Position numbers and translations under genes: made by a program. From Lachnospiraceae bacterium (GTDB lineage Bacteria > Bacillota > Clostridia > Lachnospirales > Lachnospiraceae), in the NCBI GenBank assembly GCA_015057615.1, contig SVEA01000026.1:1-35279 (forward strand): a DNA stretch of 35,279 bases, in the 5' to 3' direction. Positions 15,765 through 24,052 of the stretch are shown in pieces. The stretch's first letter is position 1. Each line of letters begins with the position of its first letter. Below the pieces are notes generated by a model. It did no database searches. It saw nothing but the letters and a program-made list of their open reading frames with translations, and was not told the origin of the DNA.

Positions 15765-15930
15765 GTCGCATAGGAAATTACGTCCTATTACGATAAAAAA
15801 CGCTCCGCTAAGGATGCGCACTCAGCACGTAACGAATACTTGAAACATGTATTCGTAAGGTATTTATCTGCCTGTAGCAGAACGCGCTCGGCGCGAGAGT
15901 TTGCCAAGGCAAACTCTTTGTACTCGTTTC
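15759..15930 (+). repeat. Terminator-linked multi-hairpin repeat, copy D
   Basis: Starts with an imperfect TTTTTTGTCGCATAGGA / TCCTATTACGATAAAAAA stem. It lacks the GCGAACATAGTTCGC hairpin and instead has ACGAATAC / GTATTCGT, then CTGCCTGTAGCAG, CGCGCTCGGCGCG and GAGTTTGCCAAGGCAAACTC. One hairpin module has been exchanged relative to copies A-C. Confidence 0.88.
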
Positions 15931-16000
15931 TTTGAACAGGCAGGGTGGTTGGAACCTATTTACCAATGGCAGCGTCTAATTCATAGATAAGATTTAAGTA

Positions 16001-16032
16001 ACAAAGGCCGATTTATTAAGAAGGCTTTTGTC
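16001..16032. repeat. Minimal MITE-like inverted repeat (copy 7)
   Basis: ACAAAGGCC and GGCTTTTGT separated by GATTTATTAAGAA. This is the smallest form of the family, with the two ends nearly joined. It lies upstream of the lipoprotein gene. Confidence 0.6.
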
Positions 16033-16074
16033 GGGCTAATTCACAGATAAGTAAATCATTAGGAGGGATACAGG

Positions 16075-17121
16075 ATGAGGCGCATCCTTTTATTATGGAG
16101 TGTACTGACGGTTAGCCTGTTATTTGCAGGCTGCTCTAAGAAAACGATTGCAATCGGTGAAATGGATATTGATTTTACACAGATTGATCTTACGGATAGA
16201 AATACCGGGGATACATTATCCCTGGATTCGGAGCAATCCCGGGAATTATATGAAAAGCTGCAGGAGACGGAATTTGTTCAGGAGAGACCCAATCGAAAGA
16301 GTGGCGGCTGGGACTACTGGATTACATTTCGAAAAGATGACGAAGTTAAAAAGGAGTTTGGAATCCATGGTAAGGATACCCTGGAATACGACGGGAATCT
16401 GTATAAGGCGGTAAACTCCAGTATGGATCTAACCGATGTTAAGTCTTACTTATATACGACGTTTCAAGCAACGGTAATCGGTACGGAGAATGGCTTACTC
16501 GTAATGCCGGAGAAGGAAAGCATGGAAGCAGGATCATCGGATAAAATATCGGTTGGCTTATCCGATACAAAATTCTATGATGCAGAAGGAAATGAAATCT
16601 CGGAAGATATGCTTATGGTGGGAGATCGGATCATGATTACTTATAGTGGTGCGATAAATGAATCCTACCCGGCACAGATTTCCGCTTATGAGATTGATTT
16701 GTTGGATAGAAATATTTTGATCCAGGGTTATCTCGCGATTATCGAGGAGCTTTATGAGGAGGATGCAGCCTTAAACAGCGATATCACAATGATTGCTGTC
16801 GATACGACGGAATGGATTAATCTGTCGGACGAACAGAAAAAAATGATATGCAACATGGTGCAAGACAAATATGGCTTTGAGGTAGTGGAAAATACTTATG
16901 AAGAACTGGTGGAAAAAGGATTAATTGTGGAGAAAGAGCTTACCTATCCGAACGGAATTCTAATTAATATTTCGAATTTGAAATATAAAGAAGAGAAGCA
17001 AAAGCTGACCGGTTCCATGGAGAAGTGGAGGAGTGGTCTGGGTGCAACTGGTTCGGACTTTACGGCAGAATATAAAGACGGAGAATGGAAGATCTCGAAA
17101 AACAAGCAGTGGAAGAGTTGA
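16075..17121 (+). CDS. Lipoprotein with a DUF3221-like segment
   Basis: The product is 348 residues. The N-terminal signal MRRILLLWSVLTVSLLFAGC ends in the lipobox LFAGC, so the mature protein is lipid-anchored at C20 on the outer face of the membrane. ATG 16075 follows AGGAGGGATACAGG. The middle part (about 130-205: TVIGTENGLLVMPEKES, SDKISVGLSDTKFYD, MVGDRIMITYSG, ESYPAQIS) has the pattern of DUF3221/YobA-like OB folds. The C-terminal third is a separate domain of unknown type. The role is unknown. It is a single-gene unit, ending at the hairpin at 17166. Confidence 0.75.
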   Translation: MRRILLLWSVLTVSLLFAGCSKKTIAIGEMDIDFTQIDLTDRNTGDTLSLDSEQSRELYEKLQETEFVQERPNRKSGGWDYWITFRKDDEVKKEFGIHGKDTLEYDGNLYKAVNSSMDLTDVKSYLYTTFQATVIGTENGLLVMPEKESMEAGSSDKISVGLSDTKFYDAEGNEISEDMLMVGDRIMITYSGAINESYPAQISAYEIDLLDRNILIQGYLAIIEELYEEDAALNSDITMIAVDTTEWINLSDEQKKMICNMVQDKYGFEVVENTYEELVEKGLIVEKELTYPNGILINISNLKYKEEKQKLTGSMEKWRSGLGATGSDFTAEYKDGEWKISKNKQWKS

Positions 17122-17165
17122 TTGCAGCAAACCGATGGATCTGCCACCGGCTGCGTTAGATAAAT

Positions 17166-17209
17166 CAAAAAACGGGAATACCATCCTCGGATGCGGTTCC
17201 CGTTTTTTG
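17166..17209. terminator. Bidirectional terminator
   Basis: CAAAAAACGGGAA / TTCCCGTTTTTTG with an 18-base loop. It serves both the lipoprotein gene and the converging response-regulator gene. Confidence 0.88.
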
Positions 17210-17243
17210 ATAGCCGTAAGAAATCTCCTTGCATAAGCGGTTC

Positions 17244-18431
17244 TTACACGAATACGATTTTCTTTCGAAAGCGTTCTAGTCTGGTCTCAAAATCTTTCCT
17301 TGATACATTGATTTGCTCAAAGGCTTCTTCCTTTAGTTCGGTATAATTCTTACCTAATATAAATTTCCAGGCGTAATATTCTGCTATGTGAACACAGATT
17401 ACTAATTCATTATTTATGCTAACCGAATCGAGAGGGCTGTGGTGGTAGAGAGCAGCCTCTACGATAGGGAAGGGAAGATCCTTGTGATTAAGTAGGTAAG
17501 CGCCGATCTCCGGATGATTTACACCGTATTTCTCTTTCTCCAGCGACAGCAGATCCTGTGTAATGTCTGTAGGGGAATGAAAGAGTTTCTTATACATTTC
17601 CGGATTGCGTTGTAACAATACGATAAGGCCGATATTGTGCAATAACCCAGTAAATAGGGAAGCCTCCGGGGGCTGCTTGTGAAGGAAAGCCTCATATAGG
17701 AACAATAGTATCTTATTCGTACTGTACGCATGTTTCCATAGGAGCTCTGTAATATTGTCTTCCTTCTTTGCATGGGTAGGGCTGGCTTGTATTACCATTG
17801 CGGCCCAATGAAGAAAACATTTCAGGTTATGCATACCAATGTAAATTGCGGTTTGTCTTATGGAGCCAGGCATAGCCCCATAGATTGCCCAGTTAGCAAC
17901 CTGCATAAGCAGCTTTGATAGGACTGGATTCTGCTCAATTCCGGCGATCAGAGCATCTTCGTCCTCATTTTCAATGAAAGAGAGAAGTTTCTTACAATTC
18001 TCCGGCATTTCCTCTAAGAAGGGTGCGTCTTTGGTAAGCGTTTCTAAGGCTTTCGAATTTAATACCGAGTGGGTAGCAAATATTCGGTTGATATCATGCA
18101 GCAGCTTTTCATTATTCCAGGGTTTAAAAATAATAAAATCCGATATATTATGAAGTGAAGCTCGATAAATGGAGGTCTCTTCCGCATACCCGCTAAGACT
18201 GATTCGTATTATATTCGGATACTTTTCTTTTACGGTACTTAATAAACGGTATCCGTCCGTCAGAGGCATCTTCATATCGCTGATAATTAGGTCAACCTCA
18301 GTTTCTCCCAATAATTTTAATGCATCTATACCGTTCTCTGCTGTGATAATTTCATAGCCGGTTTCAGAAAATAGCCGTTTCATTACTTTTAAGATCTGCG
18401 CTTCATCATCTACAACTAAAATCCTATTCAT
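17244..18431 (-). CDS. Response regulator with HDOD output domain
   Basis: The product is 395 residues. Residues 1-120 form a receiver domain with acidic D8/D9, phosphoacceptor D52 (LIISDMKMP), Ser in ISLSGYAEE and Lys in FKPWNNEK. Residues about 135-345 fit an HDOD domain: NPVLSKLLMQVANWAIYG, IYIGMHNLKCFLHWAA, TGLLHNIGLIVLLQ and HPEIGAYLLNHKDLP. HDOD proteins resemble HD phosphohydrolases without the full metal site and act as protein-interaction or signalling modules. ATG 18431 follows GAGAGGTTAAG, the end of a leader cassette. It lies downstream of the receiver-kinase at 18714 on the same strand and is the probable phosphorylation target. Confidence 0.85.
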   Translation of the reverse strand: MNRILVVDDEAQILKVMKRLFSETGYEIITAENGIDALKLLGETEVDLIISDMKMPLTDGYRLLSTVKEKYPNIIRISLSGYAEETSIYRASLHNISDFIIFKPWNNEKLLHDINRIFATHSVLNSKALETLTKDAPFLEEMPENCKKLLSFIENEDEDALIAGIEQNPVLSKLLMQVANWAIYGAMPGSIRQTAIYIGMHNLKCFLHWAAMVIQASPTHAKKEDNITELLWKHAYSTNKILLFLYEAFLHKQPPEASLFTGLLHNIGLIVLLQRNPEMYKKLFHSPTDITQDLLSLEKEKYGVNHPEIGAYLLNHKDLPFPIVEAALYHHSPLDSVSINNELVICVHIAEYYAWKFILGKNYTELKEEAFEQINVSRKDFETRLERFRKKIVFV

Positions 18432-18660
18432 CTTAACCTCTCATTCCGCCGCCACAGCGGCATAAAATCTATGAAAGAAGCTGCTTACAGGTTCTTTCGG
18501 AGTGAAAGTGATTTTCCTTTCACTCTAACCTCACATTTCTGCACGGCTTTTTGCGCATTACGGAGTTTGTGGATGCCGCACAGACATAAACTCTCTACGG
18601 GAAGAAGTTTGTTCTTCACGCTCGCCTCTCATTCCGCCGCCAACGGTGGCTTAATATATG
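18432..18660 (-). repeat. Leader cassettes between the kinase and HDOD genes
   Basis: Read on the minus strand there are three ribosome-site ends in a row: GAATGAGAGGCGAGCGTG, GAAATGTGAGGTTAGAGTG and GAATGAGAGGTTAAGATG, the last being the real start. Between them lie hairpins GAGTGAAAG / CTTTCACTC, CCGAAAGAA / TTCTTTC and a GTTTATGTCTGTGCGGCATC...CACAAACTC unit, homologous to both unit types at 13096-13490. No terminator is seen between the two genes, so the cassettes are probably inside one transcript. Confidence 0.85.
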
Positions 18661-18713
18661 TTTCCGCAAGATTATGGAAGTAAGTCGACACAGGTGTCTG
18701 GGATTATGCTTTG

Positions 18714-20012
18714 CTAGGTAGAGACCATCGGAAGTATAATAGTAAATACAGATCCATGCCCATATTCACTCTTAACATTGATCGAGCCGTTGTGCTTGTT
18801 GACTATAATATCATAGGAAATACTAAGACCCAATCCGGTACTCTTCCCGATCTCTTTTGTTGTAAAAAATGGTTCGAATATCTTGGATAGGTTTTCCTTT
18901 GGTATTCCGGGACCGTCATCTTCGAAACGGATCATGATATCCGGACCGGCTTGTTTTGCAACGACGCGTATGGTACCCATGTTATATCGTTTCTGAGACT
19001 TAATAGCCTGCGCTGCATTGACTAAGATATTGACAAATACCTGTGCGATCTGGACACCGTTGCAATACAGTATGATATCATCCGGAACGTCAATTTCTAC
19101 GTTCGCGACGTATTTGACTTCGTTTTTACTGATCAGAAAAACCTGATGAAATAAATCTAGTAAATCGTAGGAGCTTTTCTCATCATCTTTGACGGATCTT
19201 GTAAATACGCGGAGCGATTGCACGATCTTCGTAACTCTGTGTATTCCTTCCTCGGAATCAGATAGAATGTTCTGAAGTTCGTCCAGAATTAGGTTAATCT
19301 GATACGCATCATATCTGGCGATGACCTCGGAGGCTGCTTCCCATAAAGCGTCCTTATTCTGGTAAGGAGAGGAAGGCCGCAGGCGTTGATCAATATAATG
19401 AAGAAAATCGGATACCCGAAGGAAATATTTCTTTAGAAATTCATAATTACTGCTCACATAGCTCATCGGATTATTGATTTCATGAGCAAGACCGGCAGCT
19501 AATTGTCCGACCGCAGCCATTTTCTCGGATTGCACCAGCTGGAATTCGGCTTCGGTCAGCCGGGCATTCATTTCCTTCAACTCTTCATTTTGCTCCTGGG
19601 TAACTGCGACAAGCCGTTGCAGCTTATTGGAATTAATTTTAGATTCGATCGCAACCTTGAGCCGGGATTTAAATTCCATCCCGTTGATTGGCTTCGTGAT
19701 ATAATCGAAAGCTCCCAGTTCAAAGCATTCCTTGTAGCTGGCTGTGTCATCTAATGAGGTCAGCATGATGGTGGGCATATTGTTGTAGCGGTCATCTGAC
19801 CGAAAAAGCTTTAATAATTCCAGACCGGATATGTCTGGCATAATGATATCTAAGATCAGGATATCAATCGCATTATCGTCTACAATTGCTTTGACCTCTT
19901 TTGGATTCTTACAGATGAATATATCTGTAATTCCCGGGAGATCTTCAAGATGATTTCTAACAATGGTCAGGTTTATCGGATTGTCATCTACTACAAGTAT
20001 CTTCATAAACAT
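18714..20012 (-). CDS. Receiver-histidine kinase hybrid
   Basis: The product is 432 residues. An N-terminal receiver domain (1-125) has D9/D10, phosphoacceptor D55 (LILDIIMPD), Thr in MLTSLDD and Lys in ITKPING. A coiled linker leads to the H-box MAAVGQLAAGLAHEINNPMS near residue 170, then the ATPase with VFVNILVNAAQAI (N box), FEDDGPGIP (G1), IFEPFFTTKE (F) and STGLGLSISY (G2). There is no membrane segment, so it is cytoplasmic and presumably acts after another sensor. ATG 20012 or the in-frame ATG 20006 (MKILVVDDN) could start it; GGAAAGG lies 8 bases before the former. The HDOD response regulator follows on the same strand. Confidence 0.88.
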   Translation of the reverse strand: MFMKILVVDDNPINLTIVRNHLEDLPGITDIFICKNPKEVKAIVDDNAIDILILDIIMPDISGLELLKLFRSDDRYNNMPTIMLTSLDDTASYKECFELGAFDYITKPINGMEFKSRLKVAIESKINSNKLQRLVAVTQEQNEELKEMNARLTEAEFQLVQSEKMAAVGQLAAGLAHEINNPMSYVSSNYEFLKKYFLRVSDFLHYIDQRLRPSSPYQNKDALWEAASEVIARYDAYQINLILDELQNILSDSEEGIHRVTKIVQSLRVFTRSVKDDEKSSYDLLDLFHQVFLISKNEVKYVANVEIDVPDDIILYCNGVQIAQVFVNILVNAAQAIKSQKRYNMGTIRVVAKQAGPDIMIRFEDDGPGIPKENLSKIFEPFFTTKEIGKSTGLGLSISYDIIVNKHNGSINVKSEYGHGSVFTIILPMVST

Positions 20013-20195
20013 GCACCAAGCCTTTCCGAAAGCTGTTGTTGCACTTTCTCATAGAACCTTACGCGAACCAATAGCGGTCAGCATGCAATCTGGTTTCTAT
20101 GCTTTATCTGATCATCGTGATATCTGGATTATACCATTTTTGTAATTTTATATCAACTAATGTTAGTAAAAATATCCTTAAAATGTAAGCCGGCA

Positions 20196-20397
20196 TTACT
20201 GTTCACACCCACCATGTATACCATGTTATGATTTTGTCAAATGTATCCGAATCGGAGACGCTTTCACTTAGTTGCATTACGTAGCGGTACATAAGGCTCC
20301 AAAATACGGAGCCAAAGTACCAACGAATGCAAATACTCCTTATCGGATATCATTTGTCGAAATCATATGATAGACTTTGCCCATGTGTGAACAGTAA
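20196..20397. repeat. Second type of MITE-like inverted repeat
   Basis: About 200 bp. Ends TTACTGTTCACAC / GTGTGAACAGTAA begin imperfect arms of about 95 bp with further pairs ATGATTTTGTCAAATG / CATTTGTCGAAATCAT and TTGCATT / AATGCAA. The centre (20286-20331) is GGTACATAAGGCTCC / GGAGCCAAAGTACC. Its ends differ from the other family, but the central hairpin is alike. It is the main feature of the 648-base gap between the divergent kinase and ArsR genes. Confidence 0.75.
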
Positions 20398-20492
20398 CAA
20401 CCAGAATAAGGATATGATGTGTAAGCTGCAGGCAGGATATAGGAGAAGATTTTATCAAGATTCAAATTTATAAAAAAATATTATAAAATTAG

Positions 20493-20521
20493 TTGACGAA
20501 TGTATTGCAATATCATAATAT
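20493..20521 (+). promoter_or_regulatory. Probable promoter of the arsR-CoADR operon
   Basis: TTGACG (20493-20498), 17 bases, TAATAT (20516-20521). The spacer includes the small palindrome ATTGCAAT, a possible operator; no regulator is proven. Confidence 0.6.
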
Positions 20522-20660
20522 ATAAATATAACAGTAATACGATAGAAAGAAAGCATTACGAAGGAAATGCGGACTTATTTACATTTACAATCGGAGAAGC
20601 AAGATTAGAAAACTTCGTTTTATTTTAAACATATTTTAGAAAAGAAAGCAGGGAAACGCT

Positions 20661-20942
20661 ATGGACAAAGATTATTGTAAATATTCAGAGCTTGCAGAGA
20701 TGCTGAAGGTTTTGGCACATCCGGTTCGTCTTTGCATTGTGAAAGGCTTATTAGAGAACGGGGGGTGTAATGTATCCTATATGCAGTCCTGCCTGGGAGC
20801 TCCGCAATCTACCGTATCACAGCATTTACAAAAGCTTCGGACTGCCGGAATTATTGAGGGGGAACGAAACGGTACCGTAATCTGTTATCGGGTTTGCAAT
20901 GATAAGGCAGCAGAGATTATTAAGGTACTGTTTCGCGAGTAA
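20661..20942 (+). CDS. ArsR-family regulator, cysteine-rich
   Basis: The product is 93 residues with the winged helix-turn-helix of ArsR proteins: LAEMLKVLAHPVRLCIVKGL, then the recognition helix GAPQSTVSQHLQKLRTAGII and wing GERNGTVICYRV. Cysteines occur near positions 6, 25, 36, 44, 72 and 77. Metal-responsive members use such residues, and so do persulfide-responsive members (SqrR/BigR). The next gene, 114 bases on, is a sulfur-handling flavoprotein, so sensing of sulfide, persulfide or related stress is a reasonable inference. ATG 20661 follows AGGGAAACGCT. It probably represses its own promoter at 20493. Confidence 0.85.
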   Translation: MDKDYCKYSELAEMLKVLAHPVRLCIVKGLLENGGCNVSYMQSCLGAPQSTVSQHLQKLRTAGIIEGERNGTVICYRVCNDKAAEIIKVLFRE

Positions 20943-21056
20943 TCTTTTTGTAACAGAGTCTGTGTCTTGCGGCATACACAAGCTCTATTAGGTGCAAAGC
21001 GCCGCGTAGAAATGGGGAAAAATTGCGCAAAACATTGCGCGGAAATGAGGTTAAGT
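20943..21056 (+). repeat. Leader cassettes between arsR and the flavoprotein gene
   Basis: AGTCTGTGTCTTGCGGCATA and CACAAGCTC align with the AGTTTGTG / CACAAACT unit of 13201-13490, followed by GCGCCGCGTAGAAATGGGG. A second unit has TTGCGCAAAACATTGCGCGG and ends GAAATGAGGTTAAGTATG, which holds the flavoprotein start. There is no terminator, so the cassettes sit inside the operon. Confidence 0.8.
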
Positions 21057-23579
21057 ATGAATAAAAAAGTATTGATTGTGGGCGGCGTTGCCGGAGGCGC
21101 TTCGGCAGCCGCAAGACTGAGAAGATTAGACGAAACAGCGGAAATCATTATGTTTGAGCGTGATGAATACATCTCCTTTGCAAATTGCGGTCTTCCATAT
21201 TATATTGGTGAGACGATCCAGGATCGGAACCGGCTGCTGGTTCAGACCCCGCAGGCGATGAAGGCAAGATTTCGTATTGATGTAAGGGTCCACAGCGAAG
21301 TCGTTCAGGTCGATGCGGTTCATAAAAAAGTCACGGTTAACAGTAAGGAAAAGGGTACCTATGAGGAAAGCTTTGATTACCTGATTTTATCACCGGGAGC
21401 GAAGGCTTTACGGCCGAACATCCCCGGAATAACCAGCGATAAAATAGTAACATTAAGAAACATTCCGGATACCGACCGAATTAAGGAATATGTGGACAGA
21501 AAAGGTGTCGGAGATACGGTTGTCATTGGCGGAGGATTTATTGGCGTCGAAATGGCGGAAAATCTTCGGGAAAGAGGGTTAGGTGTAACCCTGGTGGAGG
21601 CAGCACCGCATATCCTTGCACCCTTTGATGCAGATATGGCAGTAATCGCGGAGAAAGAGCTGGAAGATAACGGTGTGAATCTGCTCCTTGGAGACGGTGT
21701 AAAAGGATTTCATGAAACGGGTAGTAAGATTGAGGTCACCTTAAGCAGTGAAACGAAAATCACGACAGATCTGGTCATACTGGCGATCGGTGTAGCACCG
21801 GATACCGGGTTTTTAAGGGACAGTGGAATTCAACTTGGCCCGCGGGGGCATATTCTGGTTAATGATAAGCTGAGAACCAATGTGGAGGGCATCTATGCGG
21901 TTGGAGATGCGATTGCGGTTACGGATTATATTACCGGACAGATTACCGCAATTCCACTAGCAGGACCGGCAAATAAGCAGGGAAGGATAGCAGCGGATAA
22001 TGTGGCGGGGCAAAACATAAAATACAATGGCTCCCAGGGGAGCTCGATTCTCAAAATATTTGACTTAACTGCAGCAAGCACGGGAGCAAATGAGAGAACC
22101 CTGCAAAGGGCAGGCATATCCTACCGGCAGATTGTGGTGCATCCGGTTTCCCATGCTTCCTATTATCCCGGTGCGATTCCGATGACCTTGAAGCTTCTGT
22201 TTGACGAGCAGGGGAGAGTCCTTGGAGCGCAGGGGATCGGATACGACGGAGTCGATAAAAGAATGGATGTAATTGCAGCCGTGATCCGCATGAAGGGAAC
22301 GGTACAGGACTTAACCGAGCTGGAGCTGGCATATGCACCTCCCTATTCCTCTGCAAAAGATCCGGTGAATATGGCAGGGTATGCGGCGCAGAATGTCATT
22401 GAGGGTAGAAGTCATATCATTACCTGGAAGGAATTACAGGAGAAAGGCAAAGCGGATTATCTTCTCTTGGATGTCCGAAGTGAGATCGAATTTAACAATG
22501 GGCATATCAAAGGGGCAGTCAATATTCCATTGGACAGCTTGCGGGAACGTCTCGGAGAATTGGAGAAGGAAAAGGAAATTGTAGTGTATTGCCAAGTCGG
22601 TTTACGTGGTTATTATGCGGATCGGATTCTTTCTCAAAACGGCTATCGTGTTCAGAACGTGACCGGCGGATATAAATCCGCATTAAATCTTAAATATGTT
22701 CCGCAAAGAGCAGAGCGGAAGTCTGCTGAGCTGATGGCTGCTGAACTGGCAGTTGGCAGGCAGGTTACGATAGATCCGGATACGCAGGTAGCGAAGCAAG
22801 TGACCTGCGATGCCGGGCATTATGATAAAGCGTTGGATGCCTGCGGCCTATGCTGTCCGGGACCTTTGATGCAGGTAAAAGCCAGCATGGAGGAGCTTGC
22901 GGACGGACAGATTCTTAAGGTATCCGCCAGTGACCCCGGATTCTATGAGGATATCAAGGCATGGTGCCGGGGAACAAAGAATGAATTGCTGGAACGAAAG
23001 AAAGCCAGCGGTAATATTACCGCCTATATTCGAAAGAGGATCCCGGAGGGAATGGCAAATCCTTCAAATCTTACAGAGCCGGAACGGCATGCAGCCAAAG
23101 AAACTGCGAAGGATAATAAGACCATGGTGGTATTCAGCGGAGACTTAGATAAGGCGATTGCCTCCTTTATCATAGCGAACGGTGCAGCCTCCATGGGGAA
23201 GAAGGTCACGATGTTCTTCACCTTCTGGGGTCTCAATATCTTAAGAAAACCGGAGAAGGTGAAGGTACAGAAAGGCTTCATGGATAAGATGTTTGGCAGG
23301 ATGATGCCCCGCGGCAGCAGGAGGCTGAAGCTCTCCAAGATGAATATGCTGGGATTCGGCGGTAAGATGATCCGTAAAGTAATGAAGGATAAGAATGTAA
23401 CTTCCTTAGAAGAATTGATCCGGGCAGCCATGGACAATGGAATTGAGATGGTTGCCTGCCAGATGTCCATGGATGTCATGGGGTTAAGAAAGGAAGAGCT
23501 GATCGACGGTGTGAAGATCGGTGGAGTAGGCTACTATCTCGGTGAGGCGGAGGATTCGAACGTTAATTTATTTATCTAG
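21057..23579 (+). CDS. CoA-disulfide reductase/rhodanese/TusA/DsrE fusion
   Basis: The product is 840 residues. ATG 21057 is chosen from GAGGTTAAGT and the family start MNKKVLIVGGVAGGASAAAR. Four domains follow in order. (1) Residues 1-450: FAD/NAD(P)H oxidoreductase of the CoA-disulfide reductase type, with GGVAGG, active C44 (FANCGLPYYIG), second dinucleotide loop VVIGGGFIGVEMAE and IYAVGDAIAV. (2) About 460-550: rhodanese, C512 in VYCQVGLRGY. (3) About 585-660: TusA-like carrier, ACGLCCPGPLMQVK with C599/C600. (4) About 685-840: DsrE-like domain. Such enzymes move sulfane sulfur or reduce persulfides, polysulfides or CoA disulfides in the cytoplasm. Single-chain linkage of four sulfur domains suggests direct transfer between them. 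It lies in an operon with an ArsR regulator. Confidence 0.92.
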   Translation: MNKKVLIVGGVAGGASAAARLRRLDETAEIIMFERDEYISFANCGLPYYIGETIQDRNRLLVQTPQAMKARFRIDVRVHSEVVQVDAVHKKVTVNSKEKGTYEESFDYLILSPGAKALRPNIPGITSDKIVTLRNIPDTDRIKEYVDRKGVGDTVVIGGGFIGVEMAENLRERGLGVTLVEAAPHILAPFDADMAVIAEKELEDNGVNLLLGDGVKGFHETGSKIEVTLSSETKITTDLVILAIGVAPDTGFLRDSGIQLGPRGHILVNDKLRTNVEGIYAVGDAIAVTDYITGQITAIPLAGPANKQGRIAADNVAGQNIKYNGSQGSSILKIFDLTAASTGANERTLQRAGISYRQIVVHPVSHASYYPGAIPMTLKLLFDEQGRVLGAQGIGYDGVDKRMDVIAAVIRMKGTVQDLTELELAYAPPYSSAKDPVNMAGYAAQNVIEGRSHIITWKELQEKGKADYLLLDVRSEIEFNNGHIKGAVNIPLDSLRERLGELEKEKEIVVYCQVGLRGYYADRILSQNGYRVQNVTGGYKSALNLKYVPQRAERKSAELMAAELAVGRQVTIDPDTQVAKQVTCDAGHYDKALDACGLCCPGPLMQVKASMEELADGQILKVSASDPGFYEDIKAWCRGTKNELLERKKASGNITAYIRKRIPEGMANPSNLTEPERHAAKETAKDNKTMVVFSGDLDKAIASFIIANGAASMGKKVTMFFTFWGLNILRKPEKVKVQKGFMDKMFGRMMPRGSRRLKLSKMNMLGFGGKMIRKVMKDKNVTSLEELIRAAMDNGIEMVACQMSMDVMGLRKEELIDGVKIGGVGYYLGEAEDSNVNLFI

Positions 23580-23580
23580 G

Positions 23581-24052
23581 ATAGGAATCAATGTCCGAAG
23601 TTCTAGCAAAACAATGAACACGAATAGGTACGCATCGATAGACATTCCTATCTTTTATGACCTATAAATTAATAACTGGGACTTGTTGCAAAACGAAGTG
23701 ATTCGTGAGGAGGATTTCGGGATTGTAACAGGTCCTTTTTCGGGTGTTGCATATTATGCAGCAGATACTTATTAGCTCAAAAGCTCCTGTAGAAAGTCCC
23801 GGCAGACGGATTTGCCTATGCTGGAATTCGGCAAATGGAAAGAATTTGGGGAAACTTTCGAAGGCTTACACATAAATGCATCGGAAGTTAGGTGGGAAAA
23901 TTTTGGAGTGGTTCTACTTGCAGGATGGAATAATTTGTGGCAAACTAGATATAAATTCAAGCTGATCTATAAAAAATAACTCATCATTTGCATAATTTAT
24001 GCATGGATAAGCAATAAGAAACCAGATATAATAATTGGCGGGGAGGTGCGAT
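23581..24052. other. Intergenic stretch with a long hairpin and an unassigned open frame
   Basis: GGATAGGAATCAATGTC pairs with GATAGACATTCCTATC (about 23579-23654), a wide-loop hairpin that may end the flavoprotein transcript. From 23776 to 23979 a plus-strand frame is open. Its only ATG (23818) gives 53 residues (MLEFGKWKEFGETFEG at the start, YKFKLIYKK at the end) without a ribosome site. The minus strand is also open there over 62 codons. This looks like a remnant or a repeat translated by chance rather than a gene. Confidence 0.4.

Noticed and set aside
23772..23960. 62-residue frame on the minus strand
   Set aside because: No ribosome site, odd composition and an equally open frame on the other strand; more likely a remnant or chance frame.
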